A DNA stretch of 45,741 nucleotides from contig CAMCWK010000024.1 of the NCBI GenBank assembly GCA_945882615.1, forward strand, positions 1-45,741, read 5' to 3'. The DNA comes from Rhizobium sp. Q54 (lineage in GTDB: Bacteria; Pseudomonadota; Alphaproteobacteria; Micropepsales; Micropepsaceae). Both the position numbers and the translations under genes were made by a program. The first letter of the stretch is position 1. Each line of letters opens with the position of its first letter. Below the pieces are notes generated by a model, which ran no database searches, had not been told where the DNA came from, and saw nothing but the letters and a program-made list of their open reading frames with translations. Of this stretch, positions 7,176 to 15,677 are shown in pieces.

Positions 7176-8214
7176 CGGAGGCTGAAATGATGACTTTCAT
7201 GGCCTTTGTTTCCGCCGCCCGGCCAAAAGTGTCATAGGCGTCGATGATCCGGTCCAGCGTAAAGCGGTGGGTGATCAGGACGCTCGGGTCCAGCTTGCGG
7301 GAAACCACCGCTTTCAGCAGGGTCGGGGTCGTGACCGTGTCCACCAGGCGGGTGGTGATGGTGATATTGTGGGACCAGAGTTTTTCAAGATGCAGATCCG
7401 CCTTGTGCCCATGGACGCCCACATTGGCGATCGTGCCCCCCGGCGCAACCAGGTCCTGGCACAGTTCGAAGGTGGCGGGAATGCCGACCGCTTCCACCAC
7501 GGTGTCCGCCCCGATGCCGTCCGTCAGCGCCATAACCTTTTCCACGGCATTTTCCCTGACGCTGTTGATCGTGTCGCTGGCGCCGAAGCGCCGCGCCACC
7601 TCCAGGCGATTATCATCAAGGTCGATCATGATGATGCGGGAGGGGGAAAAGAACTGCGCCGTCAGCAATGTCGCCATCCCGATCGGTCCAGCGCCGACAA
7701 TGGCGACGGTCATGCCCGGTTGTATCTTTCCGTTGAGCACGCCGCATTCAAAGCCGGTGGGCAGGATATCGCTCAACAGGACGAGCGCTTCTTCGTCCAC
7801 ATCCGCGGGCATGCGGTAAAGGCTGGTATCGGCATGCGGGATGCGGACATATTCGGCCTGGGTGCCATCGATGGTGTGGCCCAGTACCCAGCCGCCGCTG
7901 CGGCAGTGAGAATACATTCCGCGCCGGCAATAGTCGCATTTTCCGCATGAGGAAATGCAGGAGATCAGGACATGGTCGCCCGGTTTGAGGCCGGTAACGC
8001 CGGCCCCCACGCTATCCACAATACCGACGCCCTCATGCCCCAGGATACGGCCAGGCGCACAGGTGGGAACGTCGCCTTTGAGGATATGCAGATCCGTCCC
8101 GCAAATGGTGGTTTTCGTGATTTTAACAATGGCATCGCCCGGCGCCTGGAGAATGGGCTTGGGACGATCTTCCAGGGCCTTGAGGCCGGGGCCGCGATAA
8201 ACGAGTGCTTTCAT
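7168..8214 (-). CDS. zinc-dependent alcohol dehydrogenase (MDR family)
   Basis: A 348-residue medium-chain dehydrogenase. It shows TTICGTDLH (catalytic zinc Cys), GHEGVGIVDSVG (catalytic zinc His), the structural zinc set CGKCDYC...C (about 93-107), and the Rossmann motif VGAGPIGM followed by an acidic IDLDDNR, which suggests NAD(H) preference. Substrate class is probably a small primary or secondary alcohol or aldehyde, giving redox balance when oxygen is short. ATG 8214 is chosen over TTG 8220 because GGAGA lies eight bases upstream. A TTGAC-N4-ATCAA box at 8265-8278 is positioned to activate this gene. Confidence 0.9.
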   Translation of the reverse strand: MKALVYRGPGLKALEDRPKPILQAPGDAIVKITKTTICGTDLHILKGDVPTCAPGRILGHEGVGIVDSVGAGVTGLKPGDHVLISCISSCGKCDYCRRGMYSHCRSGGWVLGHTIDGTQAEYVRIPHADTSLYRMPADVDEEALVLLSDILPTGFECGVLNGKIQPGMTVAIVGAGPIGMATLLTAQFFSPSRIIMIDLDDNRLEVARRFGASDTINSVRENAVEKVMALTDGIGADTVVEAVGIPATFELCQDLVAPGGTIANVGVHGHKADLHLEKLWSHNITITTRLVDTVTTPTLLKAVVSRKLDPSVLITHRFTLDRIIDAYDTFGRAAETKAMKVIISASAT

Positions 8215-8264
8215 GACCAATTCTCCATTTCCTCAATTACTACCCCTCCCTCCCGGAGCACGCC

Positions 8265-8278
8265 TTGACCCCGATCAA
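8265..8278. promoter_or_regulatory. FNR/FixK-type box between adh and fixL
   Basis: TTGACCCCGATCAA lies in the divergent gap. It is centred at 8271.5: for adh this predicts a start near 8230, with a weak -10 TAGTAA at 8237-8242; for fixL it predicts a start near 8313, only seven bases before the ATG. Control of adh is the better fit, and feedback on fixLJ is possible. Confidence 0.65.
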
Positions 8279-8319
8279 GCCTTCTGGCGGGTTGTTGAAC
8301 GCTTGGGTAACCTGCGGCT

Positions 8320-10188
8320 ATGACAACCAAATCAGACCCGTCCGCGGCAGGCGCCCCCGACATGGCCGAGGCGTTGGACGCCGCCGGCATAGGCATCTGG
8401 TCCTGGAACTTTCAAAGGCGCGGCGTGCGCCTTTCCCAGGAGGCCGCCAAACTGCTTGGGACGGAGCGGCTCGAGGTTTCCGAAGGGGAATTTCTGGACC
8501 TGATCCATCTTGGTGACCGCAACGCCATGGAACGGTCGCTCGCCGACTGCCTCTACAGCGGAAGCCTCCTCGATATCGATTTCCGCATAGACAGGGACGG
8601 GCTATGGCGACGCATGCGCGGCCAGGCGCGCGAGGATGACGGCTTGGGGCACGGAATCCTGCTGGATATCGGAAACCGGCGCTCAACCCAGTTGACCAAC
8701 AGCAGGCTGGCCGCAATCGTCGCCTCCTCTGACGATGCCATCATCGGCAAAACGCTGGATGGCATTGTGATTGACTGGAATGGCGCGGCGGAGCGCATTT
8801 TCGGCTATCCGGCGGAAGAGATCGTGGGAAAGTCGATAGAGATTCTGCTGCCGCAGGAACTGCAGGATGAAGAACGCGATATCCTGCAGCGGGTGCGCAG
8901 CGGCAGAAAAGTCGACCACTTCGAGACCCGGCGCCTTCGCAAGGACGGCGCTGTCATCGATGTTTCCATTACCGTGTCGCCCGTCTGGGATGAAGAAGGC
9001 GCGGTCATCGGCGCGTCAAAGGTGGCGCGTGACATAACCGCCGCGAATGCGGCGCGTGCGGCGCTTCTGGAACGCGAAGCGCATTTGCAGTCCGTGCTGG
9101 CGACCGTGCCCGATGCCATGGTGGTGATTGACACACGCGGGATCATGCAGTCCTTCAGCGCCACGGCCGAAAAGCTGTTCGGGTATCGCGCGCATGAGGT
9201 GGTCGGGCAGAATGTCAGTATTCTGATGCCCAATCCCTATCGCACCCAGCATGATTCCTATCTCGCGCGGTATTTGGCAACCGGAGAAAAGCGGATCATC
9301 GGGATCGGGCGGCTGGTCGTTGGGCAGCGCAAGGATGGCTCGACCTTTCCGATGGAGCTGTCGGTGGGCGAGATGCGGTCGGGCGAACGCCGCTTTTTCA
9401 CCGGTTTTGTCCGCGATCTCACGGAGCGTCAGGAAACCCAGCAGCGTCTGCAGGACATACAGTCCGAACTGATCTTCATGTCCCGCTTCACGGCGTTGGG
9501 CGAGATGGCTTCCACCCTGGCGCATGAACTCAACCAGCCGCTAACCGCCGGCGCGAGCTATCTTAACGGGGCCCGGCGACTGCTGGACCGGGGTGGTCCT
9601 GAAGATATCGCGCGTGCGCGCGCCGCCATCGACGATGCGACCGACCAGGTTCTAAGAGCCGGCCAGATCATCAAACGGCTGCGGGAATTCGTCGCCAGGG
9701 GGGAAAGCGATCGGCAGGCCGAGAATTTGCGCAAGCTGGTCGAGGAGGCGAGCGCCCTGGCCATGGTGGGAGCCAAGGAAATGGGCGCTCGTGTAACCTT
9801 TGATTTTGATTTCTCGGTGGATTTTGTCCTGGTCGACAGGATCCAGATCCAGCAGGTCATTCTCAATCTTATCCGCAATGCCATGGAGGCAATGCAGGAA
9901 TGTTCGCGGCGTGATCTGATGGTTGCCACCCGGCGTCAGGACGCGGACACAGTGGATGTATCGGTGGCTGATACCGGCCCCGGCATTGCGCCGGAAATCG
10001 CGGAGAAGCTGTTCCAGCCGTTCATGACCACCAAAAGCCACGGGATGGGCGTGGGGCTGTCGATTTCGCGCACCATCGTCGAGGCCCATGGGGGGCGGAT
10101 ATGGGCGGACAGCAATCCCGGTGGCGGCACCATTTTTCACATGACATTGAAGACCATTGCGCGGGAGGAGCTCAGTTATGTCGAGTAA
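8320..10188 (+). CDS. fixL: oxygen-sensing histidine kinase FixL (three PAS domains)
   Basis: A 622-residue soluble kinase with PAS1 (about 20-118), PAS2 (about 128-242), a heme PAS (about 255-370), HisKA and HATPase. The third PAS closely follows rhizobial FixL, with [22 protein letters not shown] and [10 protein letters not shown]. The proximal heme His is H311, with R317 and R331 at the +6 and +20 spacing of the FixL arginines that contact heme and ligand. The kinase core has AHELNQP (phospho-His 402), N520, DTGPG (551-555) and GMGVGL. No membrane segment is visible, unlike the membrane-anchored rhizobial form from Sinorhizobium. Deoxy-heme should activate phosphorylation of FixJ, encoded by the overlapping downstream gene. 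Confidence 0.93.
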   Translation: MTTKSDPSAAGAPDMAEALDAAGIGIWSWNFQRRGVRLSQEAAKLLGTERLEVSEGEFLDLIHLGDRNAMERSLADCLYSGSLLDIDFRIDRDGLWRRMRGQAREDDGLGHGILLDIGNRRSTQLTNSRLAAIVASSDDAIIGKTLDGIVIDWNGAAERIFGYPAEEIVGKSIEILLPQELQDEERDILQRVRSGRKVDHFETRRLRKDGAVIDVSITVSPVWDEEGAVIGASKVARDITAANAARAALLEREAHLQSVLATVPDAMVVIDTRGIMQSFSATAEKLFGYRAHEVVGQNVSILMPNPYRTQHDSYLARYLATGEKRIIGIGRLVVGQRKDGSTFPMELSVGEMRSGERRFFTGFVRDLTERQETQQRLQDIQSELIFMSRFTALGEMASTLAHELNQPLTAGASYLNGARRLLDRGGPEDIARARAAIDDATDQVLRAGQIIKRLREFVARGESDRQAENLRKLVEEASALAMVGAKEMGARVTFDFDFSVDFVLVDRIQIQQVILNLIRNAMEAMQECSRRDLMVATRRQDADTVDVSVADTGPGIAPEIAEKLFQPFMTTKSHGMGVGLSISRTIVEAHGGRIWADSNPGGGTIFHMTLKTIAREELSYVE

Positions 10189-10789
10189 CGCTGTGGTTCA
10201 CCTGATCGACGATGACGAAGATGTGCGCCGCGCCCTGGCTTTCCTGTTGGGAACGACCGGCCTCGCGGTACGGGTGTATGAGTCGGCCTCCGCGTTTCTC
10301 GACCATGCCGGCACCTCCCTGACGGGCTGCGTCGTCACCGATGTGCGCATGCCTGGGATTGACGGGCTGGAACTGCTGCGGCGTCTGAACGCCTCTGGCG
10401 TCACGCTGCCGGTTGTCATCATGACGGGACATGCCGATGTCCCGCTGGCGGTGGAAGCCATGAAGCTTGGGGCGGTGGACTTCATCGAGAAGCCTTTCCC
10501 CGACGATATCCTGCTGGGAGCGATCGAGGTCGCCCTGGCGCGATCCGGCAAGGCAGGGCGGGACGGTGCCGAGATCGAACAGGTGCGCGGTCGTCTGCAG
10601 TCGCTTACGCCCCGCGAAACGGAGGTTCTCAAAGGGCTTTTGACAGGTCATCCCAACAAGACGATCGCCTATGATCTGGGATTGAGTCCGCGAACCGTGG
10701 AAGTCCATCGCGCCAATGTGATGACCAAGATGGGTGCCTCCAGTCTGCCAGATCTCGTGCGGATGACGCTCATGGCCGGCAATCCCTGA
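10178..10789 (+). CDS. fixJ: FixJ response regulator
   Basis: A 203-residue regulator with a receiver domain (acidic DDDED at 11-15, phospho-acceptor D55 in [10 protein letters not shown]105 in IEKPF) and a LuxR-type HTH (about 140-195, [10 protein letters not shown] and [19 protein letters not shown]). It should bind DNA when phosphorylated by FixL and switch on fixK. ATG 10178 has GGAGGAG eight bases upstream and overlaps the fixL end by 11 bases; an in-frame ATG at 10157 would lie deeper in fixL and lacks such a site. The palindrome CTACGTAG upstream of fixK is its candidate target. Confidence 0.93.
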   Translation: MSSNAVVHLIDDDEDVRRALAFLLGTTGLAVRVYESASAFLDHAGTSLTGCVVTDVRMPGIDGLELLRRLNASGVTLPVVIMTGHADVPLAVEAMKLGAVDFIEKPFPDDILLGAIEVALARSGKAGRDGAEIEQVRGRLQSLTPRETEVLKGLLTGHPNKTIAYDLGLSPRTVEVHRANVMTKMGASSLPDLVRMTLMAGNP

Positions 10790-10793
10790 CGGG

Positions 10794-10807
10794 TTGCGCC
10801 AGATCAA
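10794..10807 (+). promoter_or_regulatory. FNR/FixK-type box upstream of the universal stress gene
   Basis: TTGCGCCAGATCAA starts five bases after the fixJ stop. Centre 10800.5 predicts a start near 10842, 18 bases before the usp ATG at 10860; the -10 there is weak (TGAAAA). The identical 14-mer recurs at 13617-13630. Confidence 0.68.
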
Positions 10808-10859
10808 CATGTGTCGCCCGGCATTGTGTGAAAAAAAGCCCCCATGAGAGGATCTGGTC

Positions 10860-11690
10860 ATGACCTATAAGAGCTTGATGGTTCATCTGGAACTGAAGGG
10901 CGACAATCAGGGCGTTCTGAACATCGCGGGGGACCTGGCCGAACGCTTTGGCGCCAAAGTGACGGGTATTGCGGCCTGTCAGCCCATTCAGGTGCTCTTC
11001 AGCGAAGGTTTTACCGCTCCCGAAGTTATCACGCAGGACCGGGACGAGATCGCCCGGGAGCTGAGCGCCGCAGAGGCCCAGTTTCGCAGCGCGCTTTCCG
11101 GCCGCGTGCCGGAACTGGAATGGCGCTCGACCATCACCTATGACCCCCTGGCGGACTATATTGCCGAGGAAGCGCGCTCGGCCGACCTGCTGATCACGGC
11201 CAAGGATATCGGCCCTGACTTTCTCGACGAAAACCGCAGGGTGCGTCTGGGCGATCTGGCGATGCGCGCGGGCCGGCCGGTTCTGGTTGTCCCCAAGGGG
11301 ATTACCATCCTGCCGCTGCGGCATGTTTTTGTCGGCTGGAAAGAGACCCGCGAAGCGCGTCGTGCCGTAGCCGATGCGGTACCGCTTCTGCGGGCAGCCG
11401 GCCATGCGACGATCGTCGAGATTGTTCCTGAACATCAACGCGCGGCAGCGCTGGCGCGCGTGGATGATGTGGCCCGATGGTTGAAGCGCCATGACGTCGA
11501 TGCGGATAGCCGGACGGCAGCCGCCAGCGGTACGGAAGCCGGATTCCTCCATGCCTTTCTGCTGGATCACCATTGCGACCTCCTGGTCGCCGGCGCATAC
11601 GGCCACAACCGGCTCAGGGAATGGGCGTTCGGCGGCGTGACCCAGGACGTGCTGCTCAATCCCTCATTCTGTGTGTTGCTGTCTCACTAG
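10860..11690 (+). CDS. tandem-domain universal stress protein (UspA family)
   Basis: A 276-residue cytoplasmic protein with two Usp domains, about 1-145 and 150-276. The first ends ADLLITAKD...RPVLVVPKG; the second has HVFVGWKETREARRAV and ends CDLLVAGAYGHNRLREWAFGGVTQDVL, the nucleotide-binding loop of the family. Such tandem proteins are commonly induced by anoxia or stationary phase, and their biochemical role is usually unknown. GAGAGG lies eight bases before ATG 10860. The FNR-type box at 10794 places it in the oxygen-limitation regulon. Confidence 0.9.
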   Translation: MTYKSLMVHLELKGDNQGVLNIAGDLAERFGAKVTGIAACQPIQVLFSEGFTAPEVITQDRDEIARELSAAEAQFRSALSGRVPELEWRSTITYDPLADYIAEEARSADLLITAKDIGPDFLDENRRVRLGDLAMRAGRPVLVVPKGITILPLRHVFVGWKETREARRAVADAVPLLRAAGHATIVEIVPEHQRAAALARVDDVARWLKRHDVDADSRTAAASGTEAGFLHAFLLDHHCDLLVAGAYGHNRLREWAFGGVTQDVLLNPSFCVLLSH

Positions 11691-11708
11691 CGATCGCCTG
11701 AGGGATGG

Positions 11709-11981
11709 CTATCTTCCAGACGGCTCGCGGGTGACCGTGCCCAGAACCGTGCCGGGATCGATAACGCCATTGAGCTTTACCGCTATCGACAGTCGGCCCT
11801 TGGCGGGCGCGGTCAGTTCGTGGAGGGAATCTTCGATCCGGATGGTTGCCAGCGGGTCGCCGGCATCGACGCGGCTGCCGTGCGGGAACAGCCATTGCTC
11901 CACGACCCCTTGCGGCATCAGGCTGCAAGCCCAAAGTTCCGGCGGCACCGTGATGTCATGGACCAGCTTGAGCACCGTCAT
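11709..11981 (-). CDS. biotin/lipoyl-like domain protein lacking the acceptor lysine
   Basis: A 90-residue stand-alone lipoyl/biotinyl-like fold: MPQGVVEQWLFPHGSRVDAG, GDPLATIRIEDSLHELTAP, then AKGRL and a terminal GTVLGTV, following the two-half sandwich of E2 lipoyl domains. Where active domains have (E)(T)DK(A), this protein has IEDSL, with Asp 51 in the lysine position, so it probably cannot be lipoylated or biotinylated. Its ATG overlaps the stop of the quinone reductase-like gene by ATGA, and it is the last gene of that operon. A structural or partner role is likely. Confidence 0.72.
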   Translation of the reverse strand: MTVLKLVHDITVPPELWACSLMPQGVVEQWLFPHGSRVDAGDPLATIRIEDSLHELTAPAKGRLSIAVKLNGVIDPGTVLGTVTREPSGR

Positions 11982-12556
11982 GCCGCTTTTTCTCCCAGTT
12001 TGTGTACCGTATCTATAGTCGTGGTGCAGCGCGATGGAGCGATATCGGTCCCGCCGAAGTAGGTGGTGGCGATGGGCCCGATGCCGGCGATGCCCAGGAT
12101 GCTGCGGTTGAAAGCCTTCACGCCATGGGCCCGGTAGAACAGCCGGTAGGCCAGGGCAGGCATTCCCATGGTGACGATGACCCGCGCTGAGCGCCCCTTG
12201 AGCCGTCCCTTGGGAAACCCGCGCGGACGCGTTTCCAGCAAGAAGCTTCCGCAGGCAACGCGTTCCATGAAGGCCTTGAGGGCAGACGGCGGAGCGCCCA
12301 GCCAGAGCGGAAAGATGAACACGATATGGTCGGCTGCGAGGAACGCGCCTTGTGCTTCGATCACATGCTTGTCGGTCGGATCTGCAAGAAACTCGCTGGC
12401 ATGGGTGAGCGGGGGAACCATCCAGGCACCGACATTGATCTGCCGAACGAGGCACCCCCGGCTTTCGGCACCTTCACGATAGGCTTTGGCCAAAGCGCTG
12501 CTGAGGCGCTCAGGGGATGGATCCGGATTGCCATTGATAATCAGGACATGCTTCAT
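11978..12556 (-). CDS. NAD(P)H:quinone oxidoreductase-like flavodoxin-fold protein
   Basis: A 192-residue member of the KefF/MdaB/DT-diaphorase group. It begins MKHVLIINGNPDPSPERLS, the FMN phosphate loop, and contains IVFIFPLWLGAPPSALKAFMERV, the flavin-ring region shared by the family, then VIVTMGMP. It should carry FMN or FAD and pass two electrons from NAD(P)H to quinones or similar acceptors. AGGAAG lies six bases before ATG 12556. It is the third gene of a four-gene minus-strand operon that starts with a paralogous enzyme at 13547. Confidence 0.85.
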   Translation of the reverse strand: MKHVLIINGNPDPSPERLSSALAKAYREGAESRGCLVRQINVGAWMVPPLTHASEFLADPTDKHVIEAQGAFLAADHIVFIFPLWLGAPPSALKAFMERVACGSFLLETRPRGFPKGRLKGRSARVIVTMGMPALAYRLFYRAHGVKAFNRSILGIAGIGPIATTYFGGTDIAPSRCTTTIDTVHKLGEKAA

Positions 12557-12594
12557 GGACGGCTTCCTGCGATATGGAGTATCTGTCAGGCCGG

Positions 12595-12963
12595 TCAGCG
12601 TGCAGGCGTTACCGAAACGATCTTGAACGGCCGCTGCTCGCCGTCTTCTTCCGTAACAGAGACGTAGAGACCTGGCGCTATCACATGGCGATCCAGCTTG
12701 AAGAACGGTTCGTCATCGCCGGCCTCGCCAGGCACATAGTCAAATCGCCAGCCTTGTCCAACATGGCGCAGCAGACCCTGCCGTTCTTCCGCGCCCGGCC
12801 GAAAGCTGCGAACCGTGCACGCCGCCCTATGTGTCTTCCAGGCCGCGGCGTCGAGATGCCCTTCGGGGGTGAGCGGCGCGGTGAACTCATAGCCGTGCCG
12901 GGAATCACCTTGTGGGGTCCCGCGGCTGCGCCCAAGCTCAAGTCGAATATTCATCAAGGTCAT
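12595..12963 (-). CDS. hypothetical protein, 122 residues, between two quinone reductases
   Basis: ATG 12963 overlaps the stop of the upstream reductase by ATGA. The protein starts MTLMNIRLELGRSRGTPQGD and continues with PLTPEGHLDAAAWKTHRAAC and a C-terminal YVSVTEEDGEQRPFKIVSV, predicted soluble and beta-rich. I do not recognise a domain, although similar short proteins are often found beside redox genes. The longer open frame upstream is overlap with the reductase gene. Its place in a box-controlled operon suggests a function linked to the flavoproteins. Confidence 0.72.
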   Translation of the reverse strand: MTLMNIRLELGRSRGTPQGDSRHGYEFTAPLTPEGHLDAAAWKTHRAACTVRSFRPGAEERQGLLRHVGQGWRFDYVPGEAGDDEPFFKLDRHVIAPGLYVSVTEEDGEQRPFKIVSVTPAR

Positions 12964-13547
12964 AACGGTCTCCGAAAATGGGTGTCGACGATGTTTGCAA
13001 CTTCCTCCAGCCGGGCCTGGATGAAGTACGCGCTGGCTCCGGGCGTAACAGCGCCGACATGAACATGGTCGAGCACGGACATGCCGCACAGTTCGGCAAA
13101 ATAGTCATCGAACCGGGTCTGCAACGCGCCGGTTCGATTCACCCAGGCAGCCGGTGCGCCCGAGGAGGTGAAGCTGATCAGTTTGCGACCGTTCAGCAGG
13201 GGGTTGCAGCTTTGTCCACCCGCGCCATAAGCGAAGCCGAAGCCGAAGACACGTTCCAGATATCCTTTCAGGATCGCGGGAAGCGTGTTGAGCCATAACG
13301 GATAGACGAGCGCGAAAACATCACAGTCCTTAAGCAGGTCGCGTTCCTGAGCAATGTCTGGGGCAATCTGAAAATCGCTGGCGAAAGGAAGTTCGCGCGC
13401 CTTGAGACAAGGATCAAAGCCGATGCCGTAAAGGTCCCTGACCAGTACGCTGTGACCGAGGCCTGTGACGGCTTTGGCATAAGCGGATGCGACAGAGCCG
13501 GTGAAGCTCTGCGGGACGGGGTGGGCAAATATAACAGCGTGTTTCAA
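12960..13547 (-). CDS. NAD(P)H dehydrogenase (quinone), KefF/MdaB family
   Basis: A 195-residue flavodoxin-fold oxidoreductase. It has the flavin-phosphate segment HAVIFAHPVPQSFTGSVA, then DVFALVYPLWLNTLPAILKGYLERVF and GGQSCNPLLNGRKLISFTSSGAP, all typical of the family. It reduces quinones or other electrophiles with NAD(P)H at the membrane face or in the cytoplasm. The start appears to be TTG 13547, with GGAG seven bases upstream. It leads the operon reductase, unknown, reductase, lipoyl-like protein. The FNR-type box 13594-13607 predicts a transcript start near 13559, leaving a leader of only about 12 bases. Confidence 0.85.
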   Translation of the reverse strand: MKHAVIFAHPVPQSFTGSVASAYAKAVTGLGHSVLVRDLYGIGFDPCLKARELPFASDFQIAPDIAQERDLLKDCDVFALVYPLWLNTLPAILKGYLERVFGFGFAYGAGGQSCNPLLNGRKLISFTSSGAPAAWVNRTGALQTRFDDYFAELCGMSVLDHVHVGAVTPGASAYFIQARLEEVANIVDTHFRRPL

Positions 13548-13593
13548 GGGCTTTCTCCAGCGACCAAACTAGCGCAGGGCAAGGGCCGCAGCT

Positions 13594-13607
13594 TTGCGAT
13601 GGATCAA
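13594..13607 (-). promoter_or_regulatory. FNR/FixK-type box for the quinone-reductase operon
   Basis: TTGCGATGGATCAA, centre 13600.5. At class II spacing the minus strand has TAGTTT (13566-13571) as a weak -10 and a start near 13559, just ahead of the GGAG and TTG start at 13547. It is one of two boxes 23 bases apart in this divergent gap, one apparently for each direction. Confidence 0.65.
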
Positions 13608-13616
13608 AGAATGGCA

Positions 13617-13630
13617 TTGCGCCAGATCAA
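13617..13630 (+). promoter_or_regulatory. FNR/FixK-type box for the L,D-transpeptidase gene
   Basis: TTGCGCCAGATCAA, identical to the box before usp. Centre 13623.5 predicts a start near 13665, and a weak -10, TACTCT, sits at 13652-13657. The transpeptidase ATG is at 13729. Confidence 0.65.
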
Positions 13631-13728
13631 GGTGTGCGCCGGGCGTGGCACTACTCTGCATCCACAAGGCCAGCCGGCCTTGTGCGCCCTGGCCCCGCGG
13701 CCATCTGCGCGCCTCTGTTGGATTTCAC

Positions 13729-15045
13729 ATGACTTGGCGTCTCATAATTGCGTCCGTCCTGCTTTTGCTGCCCCAGATTTCCTCTGGACAGGCGGTGGAC
13801 ATCGCTGCCCAGATTCAGTCGGCCGCACTGAGCGCTGACGATGCCGGCGCGACGGGCCGCTTCTACGAATTGCGCAACAACCTGCCGGCATGGAACGGTT
13901 CGGCCGCGGCACGCGCGAATGCAAAGCGCGCGACGGCGGTGTTGGCCGATGCTGCACGGGAAGGCCTGGATCCGGCCCGTTACAGGGTATTCACTGGAAG
14001 CTGGAACCCGGGGGCGGGCGATGTTGCACTGACCAGCGCCCTGCTGCGGTACATGTGCGATCTAGCGATCGGCCGGCCGGAACTGCGTGGCGTCGACCGG
14101 GACATGGCCCTTCCGGTGCGCACCATTGATGCCCCGTGGCTTCTTCATGAGGCCCTGCTTCAGGGGGAGTTGGAGCGCATGCTGGTGACGCTCATACCCC
14201 CGCACCCCGAATACGCCATGTTGAAAGCGGCGCTGGCGGTGACCCCCGACGATCAGCTGGTCGCCAACATGGAGCGGTGGCGCTGGCTGCCCGCGTATCT
14301 GGAACCGGACCGCATCATGGTCAATACTGCCGCAGCCGACTTGCAGATGTGGCTCGGAGGCAAGCTGGTCCTGACGTCGCGGGTGGTGGTGGGCACGCGG
14401 GCAAATCCGTCTCCGATGCTGCGAGCCGAGGGTGTCGGAATCACGGTCAATCCGTCCTGGACGGTGCCCCATTCCATCGCCACCAAGGAAATTCTGCCCA
14501 AGCTCAAGGCCAGCCGAACCTATCTGCAGAAGAACGATATGGTGCTGCTGAACGGACCGGCCGGCGATCCTCATGGACTGACGGTCAACTGGCGTGCGAT
14601 GCGCCCGGGAAGCTTTCCCTATCGTATCCGCCAGCGGCCCGGGCCGCGCAATCCGCTCGGTCAGATCAAGATCGAACTGCCGAACCAGTTTGACGTCTAT
14701 CTTCACGACACGTCCTCAAAGGCTGCTTTCGTCCGCACGGACCGGCACCTCAGCCACGGTTGCGTCCGGGTTGAGCAGATACTGCCGCTCGCTTCCTATG
14801 CGCTGTCAGCCGATCCGGGCACCCTGGACAAGATTACCGCCCTGATCGGGACCGGTGAAACCCGCTATTTGGCCATGCCTAAGCGCCTTCCGGTCTATTT
14901 TGTGTACTGGACTGCGACACAGGATTTGAGCAACAATCTGACATTGCACCAGGACATTTATGGACGTGACCAGCGGTTGATATCCGCCCTGCGTGCAAAG
15001 CCCGTCAGGGTCGCCAGCAGCTCTCCCGATTGTCTGCGCGGCTGA
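13729..15045 (+). CDS. L,D-transpeptidase (YcbB/LdtD-like), exported
   Basis: A 438-residue periplasmic enzyme that forms 3-3 cross-links in peptidoglycan or ties proteins to it. It starts MTWRLIIASVLLLLPQ, a signal peptide cleaved near SSGQA. An N-terminal scaffold (about 25-190) follows, then the YkuD domain (about 205-370), with VVVGTRANPSPML and the catalytic DRHLSHGCVRV (Ser 342, His, Gly, Cys 345). ERWRWLP before the catalytic domain is typical of YcbB relatives. The open frame extends 45 codons further upstream, but ATG 13729 is the one that gives a signal peptide. It pairs with the downstream YcbK-like gene and lies behind an FNR-type box. Confidence 0.9.
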   Translation: MTWRLIIASVLLLLPQISSGQAVDIAAQIQSAALSADDAGATGRFYELRNNLPAWNGSAAARANAKRATAVLADAAREGLDPARYRVFTGSWNPGAGDVALTSALLRYMCDLAIGRPELRGVDRDMALPVRTIDAPWLLHEALLQGELERMLVTLIPPHPEYAMLKAALAVTPDDQLVANMERWRWLPAYLEPDRIMVNTAAADLQMWLGGKLVLTSRVVVGTRANPSPMLRAEGVGITVNPSWTVPHSIATKEILPKLKASRTYLQKNDMVLLNGPAGDPHGLTVNWRAMRPGSFPYRIRQRPGPRNPLGQIKIELPNQFDVYLHDTSSKAAFVRTDRHLSHGCVRVEQILPLASYALSADPGTLDKITALIGTGETRYLAMPKRLPVYFVYWTATQDLSNNLTLHQDIYGRDQRLISALRAKPVRVASSSPDCLRG

Positions 15046-15094
15046 CTTTTGACCTGGCTTGACCTGCTTAGGAATTGGCCGAAAGGAGACAGAC

Positions 15095-15625
15095 GTGCAT
15101 ATTATCGGACGGCGGCACTTCCTGGCGGCAGCTGGTCTATCCCTGCTGACGTCCCGGCCCAGCTTCGCCAATGTGGGCGCGCGTACCCTCGTTCTGGACA
15201 ACATCCATACGGGTGAAAAACTCAAGGTGGATTACTGGGTCGAAGGGCGCTACCTGCCCGACGCGCTGGCCGCCGTAAACCGCGTGTTGCGGGATTTTCG
15301 CTCGGGAGAAGTGCACCCCATCGCGCCGGAACTGCTTGATCTTCTCTCCGCGCTCCGAGGCCGGTTGGAAACCCACCAGCCCATGAGCGTCATTTCGGGC
15401 TATCGATCGCCGGCCACCAACACAATGCTGCGCGGCGAGCGGGAGCATTCGGGCGTGGCGACGAAGAGCCTGCACATGCGGGGCATGGCGGTTGATATCC
15501 GCATTGCCGGCCGGTCGCTGAAGTCGCTGCATGCCGCTGCCCTGGCACAGAAGGGCGGCGGCGTTGGCTATTACCCCACATCCGACTTTGTCCATGTCGA
15601 TGTGGGTCGGGTCCGCAGCTGGTGA
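15095..15625 (+). CDS. YcbK-like (DUF882/M15) murein peptidase with Tat signal
   Basis: A 176-residue exported protein. GTG 15095 is preferred because AAGGAG lies seven bases upstream; the earlier in-frame start lacks one. The N-terminus GRRHFLAAAGLSLL is a twin-arginine signal. The mature part has VISGYRSPATN, HSGVATKSLHMRGMAVDI and FVHVDVGRV, where the His, Asp and His residues match the zinc site of M15/DUF882 peptidases. It probably trims peptidoglycan stems or cross-links. The order L,D-transpeptidase then YcbK is the same as ycbB-ycbK in enterobacteria, supporting a shared wall-remodelling task. Confidence 0.88.
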   Translation: MHIIGRRHFLAAAGLSLLTSRPSFANVGARTLVLDNIHTGEKLKVDYWVEGRYLPDALAAVNRVLRDFRSGEVHPIAPELLDLLSALRGRLETHQPMSVISGYRSPATNTMLRGEREHSGVATKSLHMRGMAVDIRIAGRSLKSLHAAALAQKGGGVGYYPTSDFVHVDVGRVRSW

Positions 15626-15629
15626 GCTT

Positions 15630-15671
15630 TTGATGTGGCGCAAAGTATTTGCGGGTCTTTCGGCCTAGAGT
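15630..15671 (+). promoter_or_regulatory. FNR/FixK box and -10 for the K+ channel gene
   Basis: TTGATGTGGCGCAA at 15630-15643 (TTGAT-N4-CGCAA), centre 15636.5, begins five bases after the ycbK-like stop. TAGAGT at 15666-15671 is a four-of-six -10 at the exact class II position. The predicted start is about 15678, which is the A of the channel ATG, so the message may be leaderless. Confidence 0.62.
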
Positions 15672-15677
15672 GCCGGA

